From assembly GCA_041746635.1 (NCBI GenBank), contig JBGTGQ010000044.1, positions 1 through 64,000 of the forward strand: a stretch of 64,000 nt of DNA. The letters run 5' to 3'. This DNA comes from CAMASH01 sp041746635 (lineage in GTDB: Bacteria; Verrucomicrobiota; Verrucomicrobiia; Chthoniobacterales; Terrimicrobiaceae). The translations under genes and the position numbers were made by a program. Positions 1-8,190 of the stretch are shown here, one piece after another. Below the pieces are notes generated by a model that saw only the letters and a list, made by a program, of their open reading frames with translations, was not told the DNA's origin and searched no databases. Position 1 is the first letter of the stretch. Each line of letters begins with the position of its first letter.

Positions 1-665
1 GCCATCAGGCCCATGTTCGGTTGCGCGGCATCCGACCGTTCGGCAATCAACTCCGCCGCCGTCTTCCCCGTGGCCGCGAAGTGCAGCTTGTTCTGGATGG
101 TCTGGAAAAACACCTGCGTCTCCGGCTCCGTGGGTTCGTAGTCCGCCGCCAGCGCGAGAATCTCCCGCACCCGCAGATACACCCGTCGCTCGCTGGAACG
201 GATGTCCCGGATGCGCTCCAGCAACTCATCGAAGTAATCAATGTGCCCCTTGCCGGGCGGGTTTTTGAGCCGCTCATCGTCCATCGTGAAGCCCTTCACG
301 ATGTATTCCCGCAGCCGCTGCGTGGCCCAGATGCGGAATTGGGTGCCCCGCTTCGATTTCACCCGGTAGCCCACGGAAATGATGACGTCTAGGTTGTAGA
401 ACTCGATCTCCCGCGTGACCTGCTTTCCGCCCTCGGTTTGAACTGTTGCAGATTTTGCAACAGTTGCCCCGGCGCTCAATTCCCCCTCCTCAAACACGTT
501 CTTGATGTGCCGGGAAATGACCGACTTGTCCCGCTGGAACAGGTCCACCATCTGATTGAGCGAAAGCCACACCGTCTCGCCCTCCAGCCGCACTTGCAGG
601 CGCGTCCGGCCATCCTCGGTCAGGTAGAGGATCACGTCTGAATCCGGCTCCGACTTTTTCTTCAT
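1..665 (-). CDS. RhuM-family protein, partial (C-terminus beyond the left edge)
   Basis: This is the N-terminal 221 residues of a RhuM (virulence protein RhuM/YhfG-like) family member. Visible signatures are an early segment with VILYLTEDGRTRLQVRLEGE, then WLSLNQMVDLFQRDKSVISRHI, which looks like a DNA-binding Bro/KilA-like helix, and VISVGYRVKSKRGTQFRIWA. The ATG at 665 gives the usual MKKKSEPDSDVILYLTEDG opening. RhuM genes are often found inside type I restriction-modification loci, as here, but their function is not established. It starts 5 bases after the stop of an hsdR fragment, so it is probably the last visible cistron of the hsdM operon. About 100 or more residues should lie outside the window. 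Confidence 0.85.
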   Translation of the reverse strand, partial: MKKKSEPDSDVILYLTEDGRTRLQVRLEGETVWLSLNQMVDLFQRDKSVISRHIKNVFEEGELSAGATVAKSATVQTEGGKQVTREIEFYNLDVIISVGYRVKSKRGTQFRIWATQRLREYIVKGFTMDDERLKNPPGKGHIDYFDELLERIRDIRSSERRVYLRVREILALAADYEPTEPETQVFFQTIQNKLHFAATGKTAAELIAERSDAAQPNMGLM

Positions 666-670
666 GGGGT

Positions 671-916
671 CTATCTCCTCTCCATTCGAACTTGTAAGAA
701 ACGCTTACCAGTTGCCCGCGCCTCCTCGGGAATGGCCGGATTCAGCCGCCGGATGGCCGCGCCTTCTTCCTCCTTCTCCCGCTGGGAGAAGGCCGGGATG
801 AGGGTGCCCTTGGCATATTCACCGGGCGCGAGATGCGGCCCGTGCCCGACCGCATAGCCCAGCTCCCCGAACCATTCGAGGGCGGCGTCTTCGACGATGG
901 ATTCGTTGAGGCTCAT
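671..916 (-). pseudogene. hsdR: Truncated type I restriction subunit HsdR (5' fragment)
   Basis: The 81-residue frame opens with SLNESIVEDAALEWFGELGY followed by AVGHGPHLAPGE, the standard N-terminus of one large HsdR family (normally about 1000 residues). It then carries a stretch (YAKGTLIPAFSQREKEEEG) that is not HsdR-like and is encoded by a palindromic intergenic-type repeat. It resumes HsdR-like sequence (AIRRLNPAIPEEARA) and ends after 14 unrelated residues. The start codon overlaps the stop of the upstream ATPase gene in an ATGA, so translation coupling is preserved. The nuclease and helicase parts are absent here. Either hsdR has decayed, or it was split and the rest lies left of the window beyond rhuM. 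Confidence 0.8.
772..792. repeat. REP-like palindrome inside the hsdR fragment
   Basis: Nine-base arms (CCTTCTCCC and GGGAGAAGG) are separated by GCT and followed by GCCGGGATGAGGG. This resembles a REP-type intergenic palindrome common in many genomes. Its translation gives the LIPAFSQREKE string that interrupts the HsdR-like sequence. Confidence 0.6.
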
Positions 917-2520
917 TTAGCTACCGCTGGAATTTCAGGAATCGTTGCGCGCAGAGCTGCCACCAGCGCTTCGGAGTCTTTACCTCGCAACCAACGCATC
1001 ACCTGGTCTTGGAACTTAACGCCAAGGACGTTACCCGCCTCAGATGGTAGGCCCTTAGTTTTGTAGTAACGCAACGCCGCCGGGTAATCCTTCTCGCTGA
1101 GCACGCGAACTATTTCTTTCTCCCACTTCGCATAAATCGCCGCTGGGTCTATCGCTGCACATGCACCCTTGTAGGCAGCTGCTAGTGCTTCGGCCCCGTC
1201 GCCTCCTTTTCCAAACATGCGCAGGCCAGCCTCGATTTCCATCCGAGTCAGATTCGAGATAACGCGGACTACGTTCGTATCGAGACTAGTAAACACCCGT
1301 TCCTTAACTTTCGCGACTGCCTCAGCCGGGTTGTGCCCCAGCTTTTCAGCGGCAATGACCAATATCGATTCAAGTAGGAAAAGATTCTCGACCAGAGCAA
1401 CCGGCAGCACGGAGATACCGAGCCCGTAGAGCATCTTAATGTCCGCCTCCGAACGTCCGTCGTTATCGACGAGCCCGCCGCATTTGTTGTGATGCAAGCT
1501 CGGCATTTGCGTGAAACTGCAAGCCGAGTGGACCACAAGCTCGCACGAGCCGCACGGAACAACGGTGTGCTCGGGGAACGCTTTCCCGTAGATGAAGTAG
1601 TCCAAGCTGCCGCGGTCACCTTCGACAAATAGGATTGGTCGGCGACTTCCCATAACTTCCAACAGCAATGATTCCGGAAACGCGTCTGATTCGGGAACCT
1701 CTTCCCAATCCCATTTGCCGTCGGTGTATTCGCGCAGCCAAACCTTCGTGGCGTCCTTGCGTGATGAAGCAAAGCCCAAGTCGTGCGTTATGTAAACGAA
1801 AGCGCAATCCGGCCTCGCAGACTCAACAGCATCCCAGAGCCGCGCTTGTATGGCCCGGTGGAGATGCAGCTCAGGCTCATCGACGATAAACACTCCGTCC
1901 TTCGGGACGCTCAACGCTTCCCCAATGAGATGGAAAACACCACGTTCTCCGTCACTCATTTCCTTAGCGTGGTAAGATTTCTTGTCTTGCCGATTTTGTG
2001 TTTCGATCCTGTTTCCGTTGATCACCAACTCGCGGGCAGGCAGGACAGCTTCCCAAATTTGTTTAACCAAATCTAACCGTGTTATCGGGGGCGCGACGTA
2101 GTTTTTCTCGGCCTGCATGGCGACGCGATATTGGTCACTCACCTTAAAACTCTCTGATATCATGAGCGTCACCAAAGGCTCGAAATCGTTCAGAAGTGCG
2201 GTCGCCGGCTGGTTTTGCCACCTCTGGTGCTGCCGGTAGTGAGCAGGGTTGCCTTTGTCCGTGTGCCCGGTGAACAAACGCAATTCTGCTTCCTGAAAAT
2301 CCATTGGCTGAACCCGCTCCGGGAAGACAAGCGAGCGATGCGCTGACACACGGTGGTGGAGCTTGATATCCTGTGAATCGAGCCACGCACCAAAGCGAGT
2401 CTTCCCCGACCCATTTGCCCCAATCACTACAAGCACTCGATCACGAAGCGGCAGTTTGTGACCATCTGGATACTTCGCCGTCGGCGGCATCTGGACGTAG
2501 CGTGCAATTGGTTGGCTCAT
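913..2520 (-). CDS. AAA ATPase fused to a TOPRIM (DUF4435-like) domain, PARIS AriA-AriB-like
   Basis: The 535-residue protein has two parts. Residues 1-255 form an ABC/AAA15-type ATPase: Walker A GANGSGKT at 34-41, a signature-like MSDGERG at 188-194, Walker B VFIVDEPELH at 210-219 and an H-loop ITHD at 244-247. Residues about 295-535 look like a DUF4435/TOPRIM nuclease: ILFVEGD places the expected glutamate at E300, and GLVDNDG gives the DxD at D352/D354. In PARIS defence these activities are AriA (ATPase) and AriB (TOPRIM nuclease), and fused forms are known. It lies 13 bases after the hsdS fusion and overlaps the hsdR fragment by 4 bases. An OLD-like nuclease is the alternative. Base composition looks less GC-rich than neighbouring genes, suggesting transfer. 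Confidence 0.8.
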   Translation of the reverse strand: MSQPIARYVQMPPTAKYPDGHKLPLRDRVLVVIGANGSGKTRFGAWLDSQDIKLHHRVSAHRSLVFPERVQPMDFQEAELRLFTGHTDKGNPAHYRQHQRWQNQPATALLNDFEPLVTLMISESFKVSDQYRVAMQAEKNYVAPPITRLDLVKQIWEAVLPARELVINGNRIETQNRQDKKSYHAKEMSDGERGVFHLIGEALSVPKDGVFIVDEPELHLHRAIQARLWDAVESARPDCAFVYITHDLGFASSRKDATKVWLREYTDGKWDWEEVPESDAFPESLLLEVMGSRRPILFVEGDRGSLDYFIYGKAFPEHTVVPCGSCELVVHSACSFTQMPSLHHNKCGGLVDNDGRSEADIKMLYGLGISVLPVALVENLFLLESILVIAAEKLGHNPAEAVAKVKERVFTSLDTNVVRVISNLTRMEIEAGLRMFGKGGDGAEALAAAYKGACAAIDPAAIYAKWEKEIVRVLSEKDYPAALRYYKTKGLPSEAGNVLGVKFQDQVMRWLRGKDSEALVAALRATIPEIPAVAK

Positions 2521-2533
2521 TTGGTTTGAATCG

Positions 2534-4090
2534 TTAGTTCTTATCTAGTTCATCCAGGCTCAACTCCCCGCTCAGCAGCTTCGGCAGCAGCGTTTCGCGA
2601 AGGGTGGCGAGTGTGCGGGATTGGTGGAGGTTGGCGTGGACTTGCTGGAAGAGCGGCGTCACTTGCGTGTCGAAAGCGAGCAAGACCTCCTTCGGCGCAA
2701 GGAGAACGTCGGTTGCTTCAAAGGTGCTTGTCGTGATGGTGTCGAAGATGGAGCCGTGACCGCCTTGCACCAGTCTCTCAATGAAGTGCCGGGCATTGCA
2801 GTAGAGCGCGAAGGGCGCGCCGACCTTCGAGCGCAGTCCGTAACAGGTCTGATTCATCGCCATCGCGTGGCCGAACATTGTGAGCCTTCCAGTCGTCGCG
2901 CCACGGGCGACAACGACAGTTGCATTGGCGGGGACGATCTTCGTCGAGCTTTCCTCAACTCCTTGCTTGGTGATGGTTCGCTCGGTAGTCACTAAGAAGG
3001 CTTCACCGCATTGGGAAACATCCTTCGCGCTGGCCCACGGCACATCGCCGTTCCAGTAGGCCGGAACATCGGTCTTTGGCGTTCCGCCACTCAGCAAGTC
3101 AGCTTGCCGAAGGATTGAGCCTGTCTCCCACCCGTTGGGAATGTGTCCGAGCGTTGAATCTCGGAACGAGTCGGAGAAGAGGGCGGCGGTGGCTGGGTCG
3201 AGGGCGGCGGGGGGGCGACCGTCGAGTTTGGCGCGGACGGGGTCGAAATCCACGAACCAGCTCTGGAACAGCGTCCGCGCCATCGCCTCCAGCGTCGCGT
3301 TCATCCGCCGGTTCAACTCGATCTTGTCGTCCAGCGCCCCAAGCACCGCCGCGATGGCTTTTTGCTCGGCGAGGGGCGGCACAACAACCGGCAGGCGATT
3401 CAAATTGCCCTGCGTAAGCTTGGGCATTGTCGAGCCGGTAAGGTAGCCGCTGATGTCTGTCTGAGAAAGGACGTAGCTGAGAAAGCGAGTGTCGGCGCGA
3501 TGATTGCCACGAACGATGTGCGCGTGGTTGTTTACCCAAAACTTTCCCTTCGCTATGAAAGCAATCGGTGTTTGGCGCGTGCGCAGGTTTTCACCATCTT
3601 CTCCGATGAGCAGATACTCGCCATCGAAGAGGTAGCCATCGACACGGTCCACAATACCCGATGCGCCATAATACGGATAAGGCCCTGGCTTGCGGTCGAG
3701 TTCCTTCACTGGAACGCGACGACCATCCAAGTTCTCGGTGAGTTCGCCTAGCGGCAGGATTTCCCATTGAGCACGTCCTGGATTTACATTGGCAGCCTTT
3801 TGGACCACCTCGTAACGACCTGCGATGACCTTTTGAAAACTTTCTGAAATCGCGTGCCAGTCGAGCAAATCAACTCGGACAGAGAGACCGGATTCTTCGA
3901 AGGCTTCGCGCAGACGACGAAGCTTGGATGATGCGATTTTCGCCGGACCAACAAGGGCAAGATCCAAATCGGAATGGGATTTAGCTGTCCAAACAACGCG
4001 GGAACCGAAGGCGCGGACTTCGCATTCCGGCACCTGCGCTGCAAGCAGGCGACGCACGATCGCCAACTGTTCTGGCGGGAGATCAATCAT
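2534..4090 (-). CDS. hsdS: MntA-type nucleotidyltransferase fused to type I specificity subunit HsdS
   Basis: Residues 1 to about 98 are a minimal nucleotidyltransferase with an exact GSX10DXD motif (G29-S30, D41, D43) and a third candidate carboxylate at D74 (VDLLDWH), as in MntA antitoxins that modify HepT. Residues about 105-518 are a complete HsdS with two target-recognition domains and conserved helices: LPLGELTENLDGRRVP, the PPLAEQKAIAAVLGALDDKI spacer after the first domain, a central SWFVDFDPV, a second domain starting near ILRQADLLSGGTPKT, and an LRETLLPKLLSGEL tail. There is no stop or start between the parts. It overlaps hepT by 8 bases. HsdS normally guides HsdM and HsdR to a split DNA site; here the same polypeptide should also carry antitoxin activity. 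No frameshift was noticed in the translation. Confidence 0.9.
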   Translation of the reverse strand: MIDLPPEQLAIVRRLLAAQVPECEVRAFGSRVVWTAKSHSDLDLALVGPAKIASSKLRRLREAFEESGLSVRVDLLDWHAISESFQKVIAGRYEVVQKAANVNPGRAQWEILPLGELTENLDGRRVPVKELDRKPGPYPYYGASGIVDRVDGYLFDGEYLLIGEDGENLRTRQTPIAFIAKGKFWVNNHAHIVRGNHRADTRFLSYVLSQTDISGYLTGSTMPKLTQGNLNRLPVVVPPLAEQKAIAAVLGALDDKIELNRRMNATLEAMARTLFQSWFVDFDPVRAKLDGRPPAALDPATAALFSDSFRDSTLGHIPNGWETGSILRQADLLSGGTPKTDVPAYWNGDVPWASAKDVSQCGEAFLVTTERTITKQGVEESSTKIVPANATVVVARGATTGRLTMFGHAMAMNQTCYGLRSKVGAPFALYCNARHFIERLVQGGHGSIFDTITTSTFEATDVLLAPKEVLLAFDTQVTPLFQQVHANLHQSRTLATLRETLLPKLLSGELSLDELDKN

Positions 4091-4499
4091 TGCGTGCCCG
4101 AAGTGATGCTAGGAGCGACTGAGCTGCGGCTACGAAGTGTTCAGCACTATCGCTGACCTCCTCTGCCGTGTCGTTGTCGTAAGTATGCGAGGTTTCATTT
4201 CGTGCTGCGTGAAAGCTCATCCAAAGGTCCACATCATCAATCAGACGGTTTTCCGCAGCCTGCCGAAACAATTCGCGCCGGGTCACGCCATCGACGGATT
4301 CAGCGCTGATGTTTGTCTCAAGCCAGCGCTTCATCATTTTCCAAGACAGCTCATACGCGACCTCGAAATTCTGAATGATGCCACTGCGCACGGTCTCCTT
4401 AAGCTCAGGTGGAAGAGTCGCCTCGAATGTGGCTGCAGCATTGATGGACCGTTCAAGCGAGGCCGCCGCGTTTTCCAGGCTAGTGAGTTCCAGTTTCAT
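4083..4499 (-). CDS. hepT: HepT-type HEPN toxin (HI0074-like nucleotidyltransferase partner)
   Basis: A 138-residue all-helical protein of the HI0074/TIGR01987 type, often called nucleotidyltransferase substrate-binding protein. The segment RNETSHTY at residues 100-107 matches the RX4HXY ribonuclease motif of HepT toxins (R100, H105, Y107). The tyrosine is the residue that MntA antitoxins modify to silence HepT in type VII toxin-antitoxin systems. The start codon overlaps the hsdM stop in an ATGA and the end overlaps the nucleotidyltransferase-HsdS gene by 8 bases, so the toxin lies between the two methylase subunits. With the catalytic residues present, I infer an active RNase held in check by the next gene product. 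Confidence 0.9.
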   Translation of the reverse strand: MKLELTSLENAAASLERSINAAATFEATLPPELKETVRSGIIQNFEVAYELSWKMMKRWLETNISAESVDGVTRRELFRQAAENRLIDDVDLWMSFHAARNETSHTYDNDTAEEVSDSAEHFVAAAQSLLASLRARND

Positions 4500-6145
4500 G
4501 GCATTGATTTCAGATTCAGGTTTTCCAAGTTTGCTTTGATTTGCTTTTCCAGTTTCGCGGACTCGGCGAACTGGGCGTGCAGTTCGGCGACGAGGCGCGG
4601 CATCTTTTCCTCGAAGGGGTCGCCGTCGTCTTCGACTTCCTCGGCGCCGACGTAGCGGCCGGGCGTGAGGACGTGGCCGTGTGCGGCGATTTCGGCGGTG
4701 GTGGCGGATTTGCAGAAGCCGGGGATATCGGCGTATTTCGGGACAGGATCACGAAGGATGCCATCGCGAGAGGCTTCGGCTTCCTCTTTGTCGCCATCGA
4801 TTTTCCACTGATGGTAGGTGCTGACAATCTTGGCGAGGTCCGCGGCGGTCAGTTCGCGGTGGACGCGGTCAATGAGGGTGCCGAGTTTGCGGGCATCGAT
4901 GAACAAGGTTTCACCTTGACGATTTCTTTGCGACGGACGGCTCGGCGAGCCATCCCTACCCTTTTTGGATTTGGTGAGGAACCAGAGGCAGACGGGTATC
5001 TGCGTGCTGTAGAAGAGCTGGCCGGGGAGGGCGACCATGCAGTCCACGAGGTCGGCCTCGATGAGGGCTTGCCGAATTTGCCCTTCGCCGGACTGATTGG
5101 AGGCCATGCTGCCATTGGCGAGGACGAAGCCGGCCATGCCCTGGGGCGCGAGGTGGTGGATGAAGTGCTGCACCCAGGCGAAGTTGGCGTTGCCCTTGGG
5201 CGGGACGCCGAATTGCCAGCGCACGTCGTCGTCCTTGCGGAACCAGTCGGAGTCGTTGAAGGGCGGGTTGGCCAGGACGTAGTCGGCGCGGAGGTCGGGA
5301 TGGAGGTCGCGGCGGAAGGTGTCGGCGTGCTCGGGTCCGAAGTCGGCTTCGATGCCGCGCAGGGCGAGGTTCATCACGGCGAGGCGGCGGGTGGTGGCGT
5401 TGCTCTCCTGGCCGTAGATGGAGATGTCGCCCAACTTCCCGCCGTGGGATTCGACGAATTTTTCCGACTGCACGAACATGCCGCCGGAGCCGCAGGCCGG
5501 GTCGTAGATGCGACCTTTGTAGGGGGCGAGCATCTCGACGAGGCAGCGCACGACGCAGCTTGGGGTGTAGAACTGGCCGCCGTTCTTACCCTCGGCGCTG
5601 GCGAAGCGGGTGAGGAAATACTCGTAAACCCGGCCGAGCAGATCGACGGAGCGGGGGGTCTGCTCGCCCTCGCTGGCGGCGGTGAGGACGATGGTGCCGA
5701 TGAGGTCGATCAATTCGCCGAGGCGCTGCTTGTCGAGGCTAGGGCGGGCGTAGTCCTTCGGCAGAACGCCCTTCAGGCGCGGGTTGTCGCGTTCGATGGC
5801 GACCATGGCGTCGTCGATGATCTTGCCGATCTGGGGTTGCTTGGCGTTGTCCTGAAGATATTTCCAGCGTGCGGCAGGCGGCACCCAGAAGACGTTCTCG
5901 GCTTTGTATTCGTCCTGATCCTCTGGATTGGCTCCGGCGTAATCGCCTTTACCCGCGACGAGTTTGGCGCGGTGTTCCTCGAAGGTGTCAGAGATGTATT
6001 TGAGGAAGATGAGACCGAGGACGACGTGCTTGTACTCCGCCGCGTCCATGTTGTTCCGCAGCTTGTCGGCGGCGAGCCAGAGCTTCGCTTCAAAGCCGAT
6101 GGTGGCAGAGGAGTCCTTGGAACCGTTGGTTTTGGTGCGAGCCAT
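4496..6145 (-). CDS. hsdM: Type I restriction-modification DNA methyltransferase subunit HsdM
   Basis: The 549-residue protein has the N-terminal helical HsdM domain (FEAKLWLAADKLRNNMDAAE then YKHVVLGLIFLKYISDTFEE). The N6-adenine methylase core follows: YDPACGSGGMF is the SAM-binding motif I, ANPPFNDSDW is catalytic motif IV (NPPF), and ENVFWVPPAARW lies between. The frame is open 33 codons further upstream, but the ATG at 6145 (MARTKTNGSKDS) gives the typical start. It methylates DNA as an HsdM2-HsdS complex. It is the first cistron of the island, followed with a 4-base overlap by hepT. Length and motifs look normal, so methylation is probably functional even if restriction is not. Confidence 0.95.
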   Translation of the reverse strand: MARTKTNGSKDSSATIGFEAKLWLAADKLRNNMDAAEYKHVVLGLIFLKYISDTFEEHRAKLVAGKGDYAGANPEDQDEYKAENVFWVPPAARWKYLQDNAKQPQIGKIIDDAMVAIERDNPRLKGVLPKDYARPSLDKQRLGELIDLIGTIVLTAASEGEQTPRSVDLLGRVYEYFLTRFASAEGKNGGQFYTPSCVVRCLVEMLAPYKGRIYDPACGSGGMFVQSEKFVESHGGKLGDISIYGQESNATTRRLAVMNLALRGIEADFGPEHADTFRRDLHPDLRADYVLANPPFNDSDWFRKDDDVRWQFGVPPKGNANFAWVQHFIHHLAPQGMAGFVLANGSMASNQSGEGQIRQALIEADLVDCMVALPGQLFYSTQIPVCLWFLTKSKKGRDGSPSRPSQRNRQGETLFIDARKLGTLIDRVHRELTAADLAKIVSTYHQWKIDGDKEEAEASRDGILRDPVPKYADIPGFCKSATTAEIAAHGHVLTPGRYVGAEEVEDDGDPFEEKMPRLVAELHAQFAESAKLEKQIKANLENLNLKSMP

Positions 6146-6320
6146 GGTGAAAACAGGGGCTTGGGCGCGGGAAGCAGGGATTAAACTGGGGAAAACCGCC
6201 TTTTGGAAGGAAGAATGGTCCGAAGAGCCCTCGTTGCTGGACATCCGTTGCAGCCGTGCTCAAACCTCCCTGCTCTGCACTCCCGCCTCCCCGCTCCCGG
6301 TCGCGGGAAAGCACTCCGCA

Positions 6321-7385
6321 TCACGGCGACTTCACACAGCGAAAACCGAGATGGTTTGTCCCCGTATCCGTTTCGCCTTTGCCGCGCGTGCCCACCATGT
6401 AGCGGGTGCAATATTGATCCGTGCAAAGATAGGATCCGCCGCGGTGCACCCGTTTTTGGACACCCGGCTCGGAGGGATCGTAGGACGTCGCCGGCCCCGT
6501 GGGATTGAGGGTTACCCCGCCTTTGGCGGCATCCCGCGCATAAGTATCCGGGCGATACCAGTCGCTGCACCATTCCCAGACATTGCCCGCCATATCGTAA
6601 AGTCCGTAGCCGTTGGGCGGAAAAGATTTCACCGGCGCGATGCCGGCAAAGCCATCCTCGCCCGTGTCCTTGACCGGGAATTTTCCCTGATACGTGTTGG
6701 CCATGAATTCCCCATTGGGCCGAAATTCATCCCCCCACGCATAAAGTTTTCCCGTGAGCCCGCCGCGGTCGGCGAATTCCCACTCCGCCTCCGTCGGCAA
6801 CCGCTTGCCCGCCCATTTCGCATAGGCGGCTGCATCCGGGTAAGCGATCTGGACGACGGGATAATTCTCCCGCCCCGCAATGCTACTCTGCGGACCCTCG
6901 GGATGCCGCCAGTTTGCGCCTTTGACGTAGCTCCACCATTGGAAATAATCGTTCAGCGCCACGGGTTTCTCCGTGGGGGTGAAAACGACCGACCCGGCGA
7001 CAAGGTTCTCCGGCGGGACGGTGGGAAATTGCTCCTTCGTCGGTGCAATCTCCGCGATGGTGCGATAGCCCGTCGCCTCAACAAATTTGGTGAACTGCGC
7101 GTTCGTCACCTCCGTCGCATCCATCCAGAACCCCTCCACCGCCACGCGATGAACCGGCTGCGTGTCGCCGATCGTGGCGGGCGAACACATCGCCACATCA
7201 CCGACTGTTCCGTTCGCCCCCATGGAAAATTCCCCGCCCGGAATCCACACCATGCCCTCGGGAGCGGGTCCGGGAGGGTTCGCGGCATTCGCCGAGGTCG
7301 GGGCAAACGCACCCACTCCGGGATCAGCGAAGGCAACGGTTAGCAGCATGGTCCACAAAGGGAGGAAGATAAGGACGCGGTTCAT
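6321..7385 (-). CDS. Secreted formylglycine-generating enzyme family protein (SUMF1-like)
   Basis: The 354-residue protein starts with a signal peptide (about residues 1-20) and has the FGE/SUMF1 fold from residue 44: MVWIPGGEFSMG, VTNAQFTKFVEATGY, RLPTEAEWEFADRGG, YGLYDMAGNVWEWCSDWY, and RVHRGGSYLC near the end. Cysteines at 321 and 326 (CTDQYC) have the same 5-residue spacing as the copper-binding catalytic pair of true FGE (C336/C341 in human). Many bacterial homologues lack this pair, so oxidation of a sulfatase cysteine to formylglycine is plausible. No sulfatase gene is in the window. The signal peptide suggests a periplasmic site. Confidence 0.85.
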   Translation of the reverse strand: MNRVLIFLPLWTMLLTVAFADPGVGAFAPTSANAANPPGPAPEGMVWIPGGEFSMGANGTVGDVAMCSPATIGDTQPVHRVAVEGFWMDATEVTNAQFTKFVEATGYRTIAEIAPTKEQFPTVPPENLVAGSVVFTPTEKPVALNDYFQWWSYVKGANWRHPEGPQSSIAGRENYPVVQIAYPDAAAYAKWAGKRLPTEAEWEFADRGGLTGKLYAWGDEFRPNGEFMANTYQGKFPVKDTGEDGFAGIAPVKSFPPNGYGLYDMAGNVWEWCSDWYRPDTYARDAAKGGVTLNPTGPATSYDPSEPGVQKRVHRGGSYLCTDQYCTRYMVGTRGKGETDTGTNHLGFRCVKSP

Positions 7386-7413
7386 TTTCGTAACTTAGGG
7401 AAGCACTGATTTA

Positions 7414-7494
7414 ATCCACAGATTGAAGCGATTGACACAGATTTTAAGACAGAAGGCCCAATCTTATCTGTGTAAATCTGCGAAATCTGTGGAT
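7414..7494. repeat. Inverted repeat between the FGE gene and pseudopilin
   Basis: ATCCACAGATT at 7414-7424 is mirrored by AATCTGTGGAT at 7484-7494, with further internal copies of CACAGATTT and ATCTGTGTAAATCTGCG. This matches a dispersed repeat style seen in many genomes of this group. It lies upstream of the FGE gene and downstream region of no other gene, and could also affect transcription. Confidence 0.55.
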
Positions 7495-7559
7495 GAGTCT
7501 CCGCGGATTGGATTAATTAGCCTTCCTTAGCTCAGATCGTGCATCGAACTTCGGAATCT

Positions 7560-8084
7560 CTAATCCCAGGAAGTCACGTAACGCCGCTCTTTTTTGGAAG
7601 CTTTCCAGCCCCAGCCTTCCGTGCCGAGGTCCGGGTCGCTCCAAACCCCGACCTTCTTTTTGATCTCAATACCATTGGTCCCGACGGTGACCTTGTGGTT
7701 GGCACCATTGGCGTAGGCGATCTGATAAATTCCGCCCCACGGATCAACGAAGTTTCCGTTACTGAGGCCGCTTTTGCCTTTCTTCGCGGTGTTCACCTCG
7801 AGGAAAACGATCTTTCGGGGATTGAGAGTGGTGTTGCTTCCCAGGAGAGTCGCCAAAACTTCGCCTCCAACACCGCCTGAGTTTGTGCCGGGCAACCGGC
7901 CGTATTCGGTCTCGAAGGCGTTTACGGCGGTGGCGATCTGCACCACGTCGTTTTTGGCTTGGGCTTTTCTACTAGAATCGGGCGGCGGACCACTTACCGC
8001 TGGAAAAAGCAACGAAACCAAAATAACCAGCACAACGATCACGATGAGGACCTCCAATACACTGATTCCGCGGGAGGAACTCAT
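7560..8084 (-). CDS. Type II secretion/type IV pilin-like pseudopilin
   Basis: The 174-residue protein begins with a short basic leader and a class III prepilin motif: SSSRGISVLEVLIVIVVLVI, where cleavage should follow the glycine at residue 6 and the conserved glutamate is at position 5 of the mature chain. A single hydrophobic helix follows (to about residue 30). The soluble part has a GspG-like arrangement (NDVVQIATAVNAFETEYGRL ... FVDPWGGIYQIAYANG). No other pilus or secretion gene adjoins it, so it probably relies on machinery elsewhere. Substrate and assembly partner are unknown. Confidence 0.8.
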   Translation of the reverse strand: MSSSRGISVLEVLIVIVVLVILVSLLFPAVSGPPPDSSRKAQAKNDVVQIATAVNAFETEYGRLPGTNSGGVGGEVLATLLGSNTTLNPRKIVFLEVNTAKKGKSGLSNGNFVDPWGGIYQIAYANGANHKVTVGTNGIEIKKKVGVWSDPDLGTEGWGWKASKKERRYVTSWD

Positions 8085-8190
8085 GACGTTTTGTTATCCC
8101 ACGTTCTGTAGCCGTCAAGAATGGCAGCGCAAAGCGTGATGCCGACGGGGGCCGGCATACGGCGTTTGGGGGACTACCGGAAGTCCGCTG

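Noticed and set aside
4541..6184. Long 547-codon plus-strand open frame opposite hsdM
   Set aside because: It is the antisense shadow of a GC-rich gene: composition is dominated by Gly/Val/Ala/Glu with no domain, while the minus strand has intact HsdM motifs.
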